A stretch of 64,000 nucleotides of DNA, taken from positions 23,787,167 to 23,851,166 of the forward strand of contig NC_065547.1 of assembly GCF_022605725.1 (NCBI RefSeq). The letters are read 5' to 3'. This DNA comes from Anthonomus grandis grandis (lineage: Eukaryota > Arthropoda > Insecta > Coleoptera > Curculionidae). Shown here one piece after another: positions 25,100-36,798 of the stretch (positions are counted from its first letter, which is position 1; the number at the start of each line of letters is the position of its first letter). The notes beneath the pieces were generated by a model, which was not told the origin of the DNA, ran no database searches, and saw only the letters and a program-made list of their open reading frames with translations. A program made the position numbers and the translations under genes.

Positions 25100-25960
25100 T
25101 AAATAAAAAAAAGTTTTTCCATTCGTCAGGTAGCAAAGAAATTGGGTCTCATAAATCAACATAAAGAGACCGACTGAAGAAAGGAGGAGGGAATAAACTT
25201 GGAAGATTTTGAGCAACTTTTAATTCAAATCAGGAAACAGAAATCGTAGGCCACTGTCTAGATCTTGACAAGCGATTTTTTGGCCTTACGTTAAAAATCC
25301 TTAAAATTTCCTTTATATAGATATGCTAAGGACAATGTTCTTGACAAATTTTTCTTTGAGTCACAACTAGCAGGAAGGGATTTTACGCGTAACATTATTA
25401 AAAAAAATAGAGTTTTGCTGCCTGTTCTTCGAAAAACAAGTATTGCGAGGACAATGGACCTTAACAGCACTGTCATAAAAAGAAATAAAGCCAGAAAATC
25501 GAGAAAAAAAAGGATTCAGATCTGAGTTGCGAGGAAAAAGAAGCAGCTGAAAAGGAAAAGGAAATATCTGAAAAAGAAAAAGCGTTCGACGAAAGAAAAA
25601 AAAAGCAACGAATTCACAATCTGACGCTAAATATTCTGTTCATGATAGTAGCTCTGACTATCACATTTCATCTGAAGTGATGATTCAAAAAAAAAAAGAA
25701 AAAAACTTACTGCAAAGTTCTGAATCCATGATTTGAAATGATTATGCAGTGGTTAAAGTCCGGTGATAAATCGCAATTATTGCTTTTTATCAAGGAGATT
25801 ACAAATTAGTATTTTACAGGCGACTACTGTAGACATATGTTTTCAGAAGCAAATGAAGAGTCATTCTTTTTTGACGAGAATATAGTATTGAGAGTGTCAA
25901 AAACTATTGAGATGAACTTTAAGATTTCATAGCGCGATTGTTTTCAAAGAGGGCTTGTCT
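25100..25960 (+). pseudogene. pogo/Tigger-like transposase remnant
   Basis: Across several frames the order fits a pogo-family protein. ETEIVGHCLDLDKRFFGLTL and RYAKDNVLDKFFFESQ-like pieces lead to QLAGRDFTRNIIKKN and KTSIARTMDLN (25230-25480). This is the CENP-B-type DNA-binding region, with its 'aGrdw...flkR...s.r.pe.tslaRa.gfn' pattern. A Lys/Glu-rich stretch (25525-25610) and an acidic Ser-rich stretch follow (near 25640-25680), then a C-terminal-like piece NDYAVVK. The DDE catalytic core between them is not visible, so it appears deleted. Many frameshifts. Confidence 0.6.
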
Positions 25961-26869
25961 ATTTTCAATTTTTACTAAATAGTAGTTTTATAAAGAGCTT
26001 TAAAGGGTATTAAGTATATTATTTTTTGTTTTGGAATATTACAATAATACTATGTTTATTGATTATGGAAACTCTTAACATATTTCTTTTCTGGCTGCGG
26101 GGATTTGCCTCATTTAAAGGGGCAAACCACTGCAATATTTTTATTTATAAAATAATTCATTTCTCAGTAATAATGAGATGTTACATATTTTTATCTAGGT
26201 TTTAGAACATAAGCAAGTCTAAAAATATATAAATGTTTGCATAAATTTACGTAAAACTGCTGCTTCTACTTCATTTCATATTATAAAAACTAGAAATTGT
26301 GAGGCTTTACACCCATTACAAATCTAGCTTAAACTTACGTTAGATTGCGGATAAATTTCTTGCAATAAAACAAAACGAGAGACAAAAAAGTGAGGAGATA
26401 GAAAACTTGTATTGTTTATTAAAAAAAGTAACAAGACAAAACATTTTTTTTAACGATGGTTATTATTGGAGGATAATAAACTTCTTAGATATTACCACCA
26501 AATTCGACTCGTACAATGTTTATACTCGAATGCACATCAGCCTATAATAAATCTATTGTACTCACCCAGCCTAACCTTCACTAGGCGGACTTCGCTGCTC
26601 TCCACTAGGCTGTACGGTCTTTTGCTACTGTAGTATTTATTTATGTAAGTCTACAGTCTTCTTGTAACACGTGTTGAATGTTAATTTCATGCCTATCCAA
26701 ATTGTAAAATGTAATTGTGTTTTAGTGGAACAACCTGGGAATCCCCAAAGATTGGCAAAAGGAGACTGAGGGTAAATACCCCGCAATTTATTATAGTTAC
26801 TTAATCGAAGGTTTCAATTAATCAGCTAAGCCTTACAGTCCACTTAGAAAACCATTTTTTAATACGCCG
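25961..26869. other. no gene recognised
   Basis: AT-rich spacer without a recognisable coding or RNA feature. Confidence 0.5.
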
Positions 26870-27075
26870 TGTACAAACATTGTGTTCTGTAACACAGTGT
26901 CTTACAAATGAAGGTGCCGGACAGTTTCCTTTTTTTAAAGATGACAGACAGGATGACATGAAAAATTTCATGAACTAGTTCATCCGCTTTTTTATTTCCT
27001 CGTAGATAGTGTAGCACGCCAGGACAAATTAAAAATCAATCCTTGATTTTTAATTTGTCCGTGTACGAGATCAGA
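26870..27075 (-). pseudogene. R1/I-type LINE RNase H fragment
   Basis: On the minus strand a YTD (start of the RNase H 'YTDGS' motif) near 27070 is joined to VLHYLRGNKKADELVHEI (about 27015-26960). The latter matches the RNase H C-terminal motif usually written 'WVPGHxGxxGNExADxLA'. The middle of the domain is missing and is replaced by an 18-bp inverted duplication. This is a small remnant of the RNase H domain of an R1/I-like element. Confidence 0.55.
27022..27060. repeat. perfect 18-bp hairpin with 3-base loop
   Basis: GGACAAATTAAAAATCAA (27022-27039), loop TCC, then the exact reverse complement (27043-27060). It lies within the RNase H remnant and would form a very stable stem in either strand. 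Confidence 0.95.
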
Positions 27076-28577
27076 TCTTACGAATTATACTATCGCTATC
27101 GTCCTATTCTTCTGTCCTTAGATTTGAAACTTCAAAGCATGAATGAAAGTTATGTCCGCAGGAACTATGTGTCTGAACAACATTTCTGACATTTTCTGTT
27201 CTGTCAATGTGAATTGACTTTTTAAATCATTATATCCCATCCATCGGTATACTTTGTAATAAGTTTTTTCCAGTCATAGTAAATTTTGCATAAAATACTT
27301 TTTGCCTTTAATCATTAAAAGTATGTAAACCTTTTACCCGAAAGGAATATATCACCTTATTATTGTGTTTGGAATTTTTGGAAATATGAAAAATGTATTA
27401 ATGACATTATAATTGATGTGACCTTATACTTCTATATTATTATTATTATAGTTATGGAGCTAGGAATGTGACTGTGTAGGAGCGAGGAATGTGATACTTT
27501 TAAATTTATTTTTCTTAATTATAGTATCAATGTATATATATTTTTATGGAATAGAAAAAAATGCTAATATTTTTTTTTTATTTATTTTTGGAAAATATGA
27601 ACCTAAAGCTTATCATTTTAGAACTTAAAAAACAGAGCTCAAAAAACCCTAATTTCTCACACATGTCGATAAAAATGTCGTTTTTAGATTATATGTTCTT
27701 TTATTACTTTTTATTAAAATTGTGGTTGTAGTAATTGATAGCAGCTCTTAAAAACTTTTTTAGTTCTCGCAAGATATACATTTATTGAATTCGATATATT
27801 TTGTGTTTTTGTCAGAAATAAAATAAAGAGTCATTTTTACGGAATATATTTTTGTTTATTTTTATGTTATTAAATAAAAATATTATTTATTTTTATTATA
27901 ACAGTTGCTTATAGTTAAGCCTCTGGTTCTGAGACCTTTTTATTTCCTTTTTCAAGTTTTAAGCATTTTCTAAAATATCCTTATGAAAGTAATAATGTGA
28001 TGTTTATTTGTAGACCTAAAATGGAGCTAGCTTTGGTCAAAACTAAAAAAATAGTGATAATATTTTTCCTTTTTATTTTAGTAAAAGAAAAGTAATATAT
28101 TTTTATTTATGCCTTGAAGAGATGTAAAAATGATAATAAATAAAGAAAAAATCTAGAGAATGGAAAAATAATTAATTCCAGAGAATGGTCTTACTATCAA
28201 TCGGCGTAATAATATATCTCAGAGTATCCCATTTATAAAAATGAAAACTGAATTACTTAAAAGTAATTTTTTTTTCTGATTTCACTATGCTAGTCTGTGA
28301 AAAAAATATAATTATTGGCTAATTTAACCAGCTTTATATCTTTAAGAATAAAGATGTTATTAATAGTATAGATTTAATTTCAAACCCTCTGTACATATTG
28401 AATTTTTTGTGTCATGCCTATTAGGTGACTTATTAATGTTTCTAAAATAAATAATTTATCTTTTGAAATATAAAAAGTGATATTAATTACTTTTAAATTA
28501 TGTTTCTTAAAATTTTCATAGATATATGTCCATCTGTTTCACTGCTATTTAACATATACTACGATGTTAGATAAGTA
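27076..28577. other. no gene recognised
   Basis: AT-rich DNA up to the Tc1-like element. No recognisable feature. Confidence 0.5.
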
Positions 28578-30015
28578 CACACATCAAAATGGTCTAGGGA
28601 ACACATACAAATATGTTAATATTTTTGAGAAGATTGGAAAAAAGTTAATTATTGCAATTTTTTACATTATTCGAATAAAATAACAATATTTTTATTAATT
28701 TTTTTTTGTAGATTATAATTTACTCATAATTTAGGGCCCAAATAAAAATAAAGAACAAAATCCCATTTATTACCGTTTATTAAAAAAAATTATAAAAATA
28801 AAAATTTACCAAATACAAATTAAACTAGTAGCCAGATGGTCCACCTCTATTATTAATAACACTTTGGCATCGCCTAGGCATACTTAAAATTAAATTATTA
28901 ATTAATTCTTGGGGCAACTCCTCCCAAACACGTGTCACAGCAAGACGAAGCTCCAGAGCGCTTTGAAAAAAGTCAAATCGTTGAAGAAGTTGCCTTTTTA
29001 ACCAATCCCAAACATGCTCAATTGCATTAAGGTCCGGTGAGGTAGAGGGCCAGGGTAGAAGATTGATTTGATTTTCCTTAATAGCGATTCGTACAAGCCG
29101 TGCTCGATGTGGTGGGGCATTATCTTGTTGCAACAACGAATTTGGGTCCATTTCGCGTAAATATGAAACAATTACAGACAGTAGTATATTATCCCTATAA
29201 CTTATTCCAGTCATTGTATTTTCCACAAAAATGAGGTTCATTTTTCCGTCAAGTCTAATGCCACCCCAAAACATTAGTAATCCACCACGTTGCCTTACTA
29301 CTTCCCGGGCATGACGCAAACGACTTCCATTTCCTTCCTCTCTCCAGACACGAATTCTACCAGAATCAGGATAAAATGAAAATCGAGACTCATCCGTAAA
29401 AAGAACTGTGGCCCATCTTTCTTAATTCCAATTAACATGTTGTTGGCACCACGTTAATCTTGCACCTCGATTTCCTAAAGTTAACCGAGGAACCCTTAGG
29501 GGTCTTCTGGCATGAAGTCCTCTCTCATGCAAACGGTTTCTAATAGTTTGACCTGAAACCTCGACGTTATGCACTCGTGAGAGCTGCTGAACCAAAACAG
29601 AGGCTGTTACCGTGGGATTTCTTTGAGCTTGCAAAGTTATAGCTTAAAAAACGGTCTTGGGCAGGTGTGGTAACTCGCGACGGGCCTTGATGCCGTTCTC
29701 TAACATCATTTGTCTCTCTATATCTTGTCCACAAACGGTTAATTACACTGGGAGATGTATCCAAAGCTCTTGCAACGTCTCTTTGACTTAGAATTTAAAT
29801 TTAAAAATTATAATCTGCGTTATTTCGACAAAATGTGCAAGTAGTAAAAAACGCTGTTCTGGCATGATTTTTTGAACCCAAATATTTATTTTACTTCGTT
29901 GGTATCTTAATATTAAAGGTAGTGTCTATTTCCGTATGAAAATATAAATATATAAAAATTTATAAGGCGAAAAAAACTTTTTTTCTAAGTGTTCCTTAGA
30001 TCATTTTGATGTGTA
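28578..30015 (-). mobile_element. Tc1-like transposon, nearly full length
   Basis: About 1.44 kb between TA dinucleotides (28576-28577 and 30016-30017). The termini are inverted copies: CACACATCAAAATGGTCTAG on the left and the complement of a similar ACACATCAAAATGATCTAAG on the right. About 26 bases match. It carries one minus-strand transposase gene. Length and termini fit a Tc1-family element whose ends are intact but whose gene is dead. Confidence 0.88.
28825..29865 (-). pseudogene. Tc1-like transposase, frameshifted
   Basis: Transposase of the Tc1 family, about 345 codons if repaired. It starts MPEQRFLLLAHFVE at 29865. After a shift comes LDTSPSVINRLWTRYRET (first helix-turn-helix), then VSGQTIRNRLHERGLHARRP (second). 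An in-frame stop follows WCQQHVNWN near 29425, and then TDESRF (first Asp) follows in the same region. The last open block from 29319 carries LLQQDNAPPHRARL (second Asp) and SPDLNAIEHVWDWLKRQL (third acidic residue, Glu). It ends at 28825 with GGPSGY. All three DDE residues remain, but at least two frameshifts and a stop break the gene. Confidence 0.92.
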
Positions 30016-31689
30016 TATAATTACTCTATAGCATAACAAAAACATAATATTTAAAATATTTTATTTATTGATAACATTGTTGTCCAATAATGTTATTAAT
30101 ATATACCTGTAATATGCTTAAGTATATTTCTTGAAGGTGCTAAGAAGTATTCTTATAAATGGGAATGAGCTGTTCTAAAAACATTATGCATCAATGTTCT
30201 GGAACCTCTATATAATATGAAGAGCTAGACTACTAAACACTTTCTGGGAATCTACAGAATAATATTTAAAATACCAAGTAAAGTACCATTAAATAAGAAA
30301 TTCATTCTGTGCATGACCAAATTGAAACTGGTTCAAGATATTTTACATTAAATAATTAACAGTAATTCAAGCAATAAACAATAAGGACAACATGCACTTA
30401 ACATACATACCTTATTCAATAAACGCGTCTAATGATATCACAAAAGAAATTACTCCTAGAAGAGAAAAGTTTAATTTAGAACATAATATTTCACTTCGCT
30501 CCACTAATAAAGTTCTTTGGCAACGTAAACTATGTACAAATAAGTCACCAAACTTAAAACGAGCGTTAACGCGATAAATTGAATATACAAAACAAGAAGT
30601 TTCTTAATTTTACTTGAAAATGAAACTTTTCACTGAATAGACACTAATAGGAGAAAACGCATAGATCCCGAAAAGGGCAAGACGGAAATAGTCCGAAACG
30701 TAGTCCGGAATGTATTTTTCTAATTGGCTGCTTAAATTTTCGTAAATTTGGTAAAGACGTTGTAGCATTTGATTTTATTGTTTTGATAATAGAGTGAACG
30801 CACTTGAGACCGACCCGCGCGATGGTCGATGTGACTTAACTGGTTGCGAGCGGTTGGTTCGGTTGATTGGTGGTGGTTCTTTGGTTTTGTAAAGACAGGG
30901 CCGCACTTTCGAATAAATATGTTGAAACCTTGGCTGACAAATTAGAGCTAGGGTTTAAAGTATTATTCGAATTCATTTCGACACTTTGTATACCGTGTTC
31001 AAAATGCGAACTGTATGAGATCATCCGGAAATTTTAAATTGTTTTTAGTTCTTAGAAATAGTAGTGCATCTGATAGTGAAGATAACTCTTATAAAATGCA
31101 GATCAAGAGATCGGCGTAAGTTAAGAGTGACAGATGAAGTTATTGGGTCTTGCAGAAATGAAAGTTTTGGTTAAAATTCAATCTAATTACCAGCGCATGT
31201 CTACACCGAAATATGCAAGTGCTTCATGTTGAAATATCATGTTATTTTTAAGATTTCAGTGGAAATTGCGCAATAATAGAGGCAGACAAACTGTTGTGGT
31301 GAGATAGTTAAAAACATTTAGGACTCATACGCCGTAAATCATTCATTTACGATTAAGGCTGGATATTATGACAAAGTGAATTTCCAGCTAAAAATAATCA
31401 GTTTTCTGTGGTTGTACGACAACAAAAATAATCTAAATCATCTTTAGAAATCAGCGGTGATCTTGGAACCTAAATGAATCATTTACCATTATAAATCGCT
31501 AGAAATTGTGTGTTGCTACTAATTATGCTTACTGATGCTACCCTATACGTATAGTGTAGTCTAGATACTGCAAAAACTTTCCGATTGTCTTCTATGTGAA
31601 CCTCCAACATTTCATCAATAAGCTTTCAGTGATAATGAGCTCGATATGCCAGAAAACTATCTCTGTAGAGTTTGCAGATCTGCTCGAAA
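30016..31689. other. no gene recognised
   Basis: AT-rich with a slightly GC-richer patch at 30780-30900. No coding or RNA feature is supported. Confidence 0.5.
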
Positions 31690-31960
31690 TGCTTTTAGAA
31701 GAAGTGAGTGATAAATACCTTTGGAGATTATTGTCAAGTAGATGTAATCTACAGTGACTTCTCTAAGATTTTAGATAGTGTTGATCAAAAGATTCTTATT
31801 CAAGTCTGTTTTGAGATTCTATTTTTCAGAGATTCTCTAATTTGAAAACTTTCCTGGTTTGAGTTTACCTCACAAACAGAACGCAGTATTAAAATTTAAA
31901 AAAATAAATCTGATACTGTCTCAATATTGGATGTTTGGAGTATTGAATGGGATTTAGATT
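31690..31960 (+). pseudogene. LINE reverse transcriptase fossil
   Basis: Near 31735-31800 the DNA reads VDVIYSDFSKILDSVDQKIL. This is the LINE RT motif 'dviytDfsKAFDrvdHxiLl' that holds the first catalytic Asp. The reading continues weakly to about 31960 with stops. Jockey/CR1-like by motif; no other domain is preserved. Confidence 0.68.
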
Positions 31961-32079
31961 AAACATAAAATACTTTCCCGTAAGACAATACCTGCTCAGA
32001 AGCCCATGGAAGGACGCAATGTTTGGAAAAAAAATTACTAATATTAGATAAATTATTAACTGTCCCGGTCATTTAATTT

Positions 32080-32375
32080 ATCACTGAATGAGAGACAACC
32101 AGGAAAAATACTCTGAAACTGTTATTTATTATAATTGAGCAGGAATTTCTAAAAATCATAACAGATTTCTCTTTTCGTGTTTATGATAACTTGAATAAAG
32201 GTATTCAAGCATAGTTGTAGCTGTTTAACCAATATGATTAGCAAGTAGCAATAGGAACGCCGTCCAATCCAACAATTTAAATATATTCATAAAAATAGTC
32301 GATGAAATGGCCCTCATGATCCCCTGATCTAACGTCATTAGACTTATTATAAGGAGAGATGTGTTCAAAGTATTA
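32080..32375 (+). pseudogene. mariner-type transposase scrap
   Basis: Near 32305-32365 the plus strand reads KWPS, stop, SPDLTSLDLLL, stop, GEMCSKY. This matches the third-Asp block 'WPxxSPDLTxLDxxLWG' of mariner/IS630 transposases. The rest is decayed. The fragment is interrupted by the nested insertion that follows, and its last 17 bases recur at 36910-36926. Confidence 0.45.
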
Positions 32376-32405
32376 AGAAAAAAGTCCATTCTGAAGTGGA
32401 GTCAA

Positions 32406-33330
32406 TTAGTCCGGGGAATCTGTACCATATTTCACGAAAAAAAAAATTGCAACCCGCAAACGAATGACTGGATATGGTAAAGGGGTTCATAAGAAACACA
32501 AAAAAAATAAATTCATACCTGGGGTAGTTGCGGGGGTGAAAACTGAAAAAAACAGCTGGAGCATTTTTCTATCGCCATTTCCGGCGAAAGTTGACGCCCA
32601 AATGAAAAGTGCTTAATGGCAAAGTTGTAGATAATATAAAAATCTACAATTTTTGTAGAGGGCACTTTTGAATATAACTTCAAAATGTTCAAGATAAATG
32701 TAAAAATTGCGAAATTTTTTTTTTCGTTTTTCGTTGATCCAAAAATTATGCAATTTTCATAAAACTTGGTATAAATATACCCTTTAGTATCCTAAATAAT
32801 CTCTATTTTTTTCAGTACTATACAATAACAATTTTTCAAGAAATTCAAGTTTTTCAAAAAAATTACTTTCTTTTTAAATGAAATTTGTCCTTCAGAGAAT
32901 TGTCCTAGGAAGTTCATATGAGGCTCATTTTTTTTGTTTTTATTTCTACTTTTTAATAAAATAAAGAAAGGTTATACTTCCCATTTGAAAATAAGCCAAA
33001 AAATGCAAAAAACTGAAAAATTTTTTTTTGCAACAATGAACTTTTTAATAATTGTTAATAATTTACTAACAATTTTTAAAATGTCAAAAAAGTAATAGCA
33101 CCACTGGATTCTACGAAAAAAAATACATAAGAAAATATATATTTCATCATGTAAAGTTCAATAGATTGTTTTATGCAGGAGACAATTCAAGCTTACCCCC
33201 CAGTATATATCACGTGCCTCGACGCGTATTCTGTATATTAAACTAAATCAGCCATATAAGTCGATGTCGCTATATAATTATCGACGTGCAGAATTGATTT
33301 TTCGAACTTATCAATCCCAAATAAGTTTTT
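32406..33330 (+). repeat. left long inverted terminal arm
   Basis: Left arm of the long-TIR element. It shares with the right arm, in inverted orientation, blocks such as AGCTTACCCCCCAGTATRTA, GCCTCGACGMGTATTCTGTA and AATTTTTGTAGAGGRCACTT. Inner border approximate. Confidence 0.8.
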
Positions 33331-33334
33331 TTTC

Positions 33335-34000
33335 AATTCTGATTCTCATCCAACTGTAATAGCTCACAATGGTTGTAATATGATTGCACATATTTACAAT
33401 TACACTAAAGGAAAAGCAACTTTGAACGATTTGAGATTTCAGCGTTACGAAATCTTAACTGCTAAATCTACATTCAAATTAGAAAAGTTACCACCAACAA
33501 TTGGAGCAGCTACACAGCATTGTTTCAGAGTATATCATCAACTTTAAATGTGGCTTGGTAACAACTTAAGTGCAACCATGTGGGGATGGAAAGAGTCACT
33601 CGTGAATAATAGTACAATTCTTATGCCTCGATACACAAGCGACACGATGATACCCAAAGAGTTACTCAAAAAAATCTTTTGCACCTGCAAAGGTAATTGC
33701 AGTACAAATCGATGTGGGTGTAGGAAGCATGGGCTATCGTGCACATCATTGTGCACTAATTGCCAAGATACAGGCAACTGCTCCAATATCAATGAAATAG
33801 AGGAAGATTGCAGTGATTTGGAAGAGATTTTAAATGAGTTTGAACTTCCAAGAATCTCATTAGACGCCGAAAATGAAGAAGAATGTGAAGACTCTGATAT
33901 CAGCGATTATGAAGATGCGGAAAACGCTGAAGAACCAGATTGTACTGGAGAGTCCGACTGTGAACAAGTGTCACAGCATGTAAATAAAAAAAAAGACTAA
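33335..34000 (+). pseudogene. CxC-type cysteine-rich protein C terminus carried by the long-TIR element
   Basis: Reading from 33335, the frame is open through KATLNDLRFQRYEIL and KLEKLPPTIGAATQHCFRVY. It is interrupted once by TAA just before the ATG at 33548 (HQL, stop, MWLGNN; a changed Gln codon would explain it), and runs to 34000. A cysteine-rich block (FCTCKGNCSTNRCGCRKHGL then SCTSLCTNCQDTGNC) has the CxC/tesmin-like spacing of short Cys pairs, probably zinc-binding. A strongly acidic tail of about 60 residues ends KKKD. AATAAA signals follow directly. Similar 'LPPTxGAAxxHxxRxYxQ' plus Cys-block proteins occur in other arthropod genomes in repeats; their function is unknown to me. This is only the C-terminal part. 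Confidence 0.62.
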
Positions 34001-34261
34001 TAAATCAATAAAACAATACGTCGTATTATATAAACTGTACATAATGTAAAAAAATTTCTTGTATCATAAAATATTGTATTATATTTTCTTGTATAATAAA
34101 ATATTGTATCATAAAATGTATAATGTATTCATAAAATCAAATACTGCAATAAATTTTCAGCAGTTTTGTAAAATTTTAATCAATTTTGTACAATTATTTC
34201 ATACTTCATTAAATATTTTTATGGAAATATGTAATAACCGCTGATTTCGATCAAAAAGTAG

Positions 34262-35070
34262 CCAAATTTTGTTTAATAAAATCGATTTGGAATTGGTAAG
34301 TTCGAAAAATCGATTCTACCCTTCGAAAATTATAAAGCGACATCGATTTCTCTGGCTGATTTAGTGTAATATACAGAATACTCGTCGAGGCACGGGATAC
34401 ATACTGGGGGGTAAGCTTGAATTGTCTCCTGCATAAAACAATCTATTGAACTTTACATGATGAAATATATATTTTCTTATGTATTTTTTTTCGTAAAATC
34501 TAGTGGTGTTATTACTATTTTGACATTTTAAAATTTTTTAGTAAATTATTAACAATTAATGAAAAGTTCATTGTTGCAAAAAAATTTTTTTTCAGTTTTT
34601 TGCATTTTTTGGCTTATTTTTAAATGGGAAGTATAACCTTTCTTTATTTTATTAAAAAGTAGAAATAAAAGCAAAAAAAATAAGCTCCATATGAACTTCC
34701 TAGGACAATTCTCTGAAGGACAAATTTAGTTTAAAAAAAAGTAATTTTTTTGAAAAACTTGAATTTCTTAAAAAATAGTTATTTTTTTGTTTCGCAATTT
34801 TTGCATTTATCTTGAACATTTTGAGGTTATGTTCAAAAGTGTCCTCTACAAAAATTATAGATTTTTATACTATCTACAACTTTGCCATTAAGCACTTTTT
34901 ATTTGAGCGTCAACTTTCGCCGGAAATAGCGATAGAAAAATGCTTCAGCTGTTTTTTTTTCAGTTTTCACCCCCGCAAAACCACCCCGCAACTACCACAG
35001 GTATGAATTTATTTTTTTTATGTTTTTTATGAACCTTTTTTTCTTAAAAAGTACAGATTCCCCGGACTAA
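34262..35070 (-). repeat. right long inverted terminal arm
   Basis: Right arm of the long-TIR element, the inverted partner of 32406-33330. Pairing begins near TCGAAAAATCGATT and runs to the outer end CCCCGGACTAA. Confidence 0.8.
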
Positions 35071-35139
35071 ATATAATATTGAAAAGTTAGTAGGGAAAGT
35101 CCTTTCTCCAAAAATAAAATGCTAATCCTCTAATTTCAG

Positions 35140-35178
35140 GAGTGATGCATTTCGGCCAGTGTTCTCATCATCAGACTC
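35140..35178 (-). ncRNA. hammerhead ribozyme motif, Penelope type
   Basis: Read on the minus strand: GAGT (stem I), CTGATGA core, a shortened stem II region ending TGGCC, GAAA core, a tiny self-complementary stem III (TGCA), TC cleavage dinucleotide, and ACTC closing stem I. Core residues are all present. Stem II looks damaged, because only TGAGAACACTGGCC remains. This minimal architecture with a very short stem III is known from Penelope-like elements. Confidence 0.6.
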
Positions 35179-35496
35179 TAAAATATTTTACAAACAGTTC
35201 AAAGACATATACGAACATTTTTTTTGACAGGTGACATAAAAAAATACAGATAAAATTGTAAAATGCTTACTGAGTTACTTAACACATACACTAATTCTAA
35301 ACAATAACAAACAATATTTGAATGGTACATTGCACGACATCTAGTGAACAGTTAAAATTATAACAAAATTGAACAATATAAGATACTATTTCGAGATTTC
35401 GAGTACTGGTAGCGAGTAAGAGAGAAACATCGGACTGTAGTGTTATAGGGTGTGAATAAATAAACAAATAAATGTGTGTTAATAAGTCAGATTAAA

Positions 35497-35882
35497 TCAA
35501 ATGTCAGTGTTACTGTTAGGACCCAAGGAATTAAGGAAAATGTTGCTCTCAAATTGAGTTTGCTCATTAATGCAAGTGTAAACCGGTGATTTGATGGCTT
35601 TATTTATTTCCAGGATTTCAAAAAGATCCAACCTTAAACCCTTCTGACAAACATGGAGCACCTCGGTATCCGCCCCAGGCTCGAACCCATGTCCGGTCTC
35701 AATAATATGATTGGCGAAAAGAGAAGAGGTATTGATTATAAATCGGTTTATATTCTTTTCAATGAGTTTATTATGTTCTTTGACTCTCGTCTCGATTCTC
35801 CTTCCGCTTTGTCTGATGTAGCACACATTTCAGTCAGAATGGGAACATTTAAGTCTTTAAACACCAGATCTGTGTGTGACAT
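35497..35882 (-). pseudogene. Penelope-like GIY-YIG endonuclease, left copy
   Basis: C-terminal GIY-YIG nuclease domain of a Penelope-like element, which nicks target DNA for priming. It reads CYIRQSGRRIETRVKEHNKL, then FANHIIETGHGFEPGADTEV, then LDLFEILEINKAIKSPVY, and ends NSLGPNSNTDI at 35497. In the right copy the same site reads CYIGQSG, so the conserved Gly of the YIG motif is changed to Arg here. The upstream half of the domain is present but shifted out of frame above 35826. Confidence 0.85.
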
Positions 35883-35993
35883 TTTTACAAAAATTCTTAC
35901 AAACATTAAAATAAGCCACATATATACAAAACCGATGGCGTTTACAGAAGCATATCATATTTTGGAAACATATCCCATCAGGTTGTCAAGAGT

Positions 35994-36470
35994 TTGTCGA
36001 GGGACTCCGATGAGCGGTTGCGTGTTTGTTTCAGGACTTCGAATAATTTGTCTAAGTCTCTAGTCAACACCAAAGATAAAATTCCCATCACACACAGATC
36101 TGGTGTTTACAGATTTAAATGTTCTCATCCCGACTGCAATGTGTGCTACATCGGACAAAGCGGAAGGAGAATCGAGACGAGAGTCAAAGAACATAATAAA
36201 CTCATTGAAAAGAATATAAACCTATTTATAACCAATACTTCTTCTCTTTTCGCCAATCATATTATTGAGACCGGACATGGGTTCGAGCCTGGGGCGGATA
36301 CCGAGGTGTTCCATTTTTGTCAGAAGGGGTTAAGGTTGGATCTTTTGGAAATCCTGGAAATAAATAAAGTCTTCAAATCACCGATTTACACTTGCATTAA
36401 TGAGCAAACTCAATTTGAGAGCAACACTTTCTCCAATTCCTTGGGTCCTAACAGTAACACTGACATTTAA
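35994..36470 (+). pseudogene. Penelope-like GIY-YIG endonuclease, right copy
   Basis: Open for 158 codons. It starts in the connecting region (RVCFRTSNNLSKSLVNTKDK), then SGVYRFKCSHPDCNVCYIGQ (the GIY-like and YIG motifs with Cys residues typical of these elements). Next come SGRRIETRVKEHNKLIEKN (catalytic Arg), HIIETGHGFEPG, and LRLDLLEILEINK (catalytic Glu). It ends NSLGPNSNTDI, identical to the left copy. The nuclease domain looks intact, but no RT is attached, so it is a fragment rather than a working element. Confidence 0.88.
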
Positions 36471-36798
36471 TTTGATCTGACTTATGAACGCACATTTATT
36501 GGTTTATTTATTCACACCCTATAACTCTACAGTCCGATGTTTTTCTCTTACTCGCTCCCAGCACTCAGTAGAAATCTGCTAATCTCATATTGTTCAATTT
36601 TTTTATAATTTTAACTGTTCACTAGATGTCGTGCAATGTATCATTTAAGTATTGTTTGTTATTGTTTAGAATTAGTGTATGTGTTAAGTAACTCAGTAAG
36701 TATTTTACAATTTTATAATTTTATCTGTATTTTTTATGTCACCTGTCAAAAAAAATGTTCGTATATGTTTTTGAACTATTTGTAATATTTATATTTTA

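Larger units (their letters stand above)
32406..35070 (+). mobile_element. unassigned DNA element with very long inverted termini
   Basis: Outer ends are TTAGTCCGGGGAATCTGTAC on the left (32406) and its reverse complement on the right (ending 35070). The two arms stay aligned for about 800-900 bases (32406 to about 33330 and about 34262 to 35070), with indels such as an extra stretch of about 60 bases at 32430-32490. The centre of about 930 bases holds one plus-strand ORF. If GTCCGGGG is the true tip, TA flanks both ends. No transposase is present, so it seems non-autonomous. I do not recognise the family. Confidence 0.78.

Noticed and set aside
33544..33792. Minus-strand open frame opposite the cysteine-rich ORF
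   Set aside because: Antisense shadow. The plus strand has the Cys-pair pattern, acidic tail and polyadenylation signals.
35653..36063. Plus-strand open frame across the Penelope dimer centre
   Set aside because: It is the antisense of the left GIY-YIG copy plus the junction; the left copy is coded on minus.
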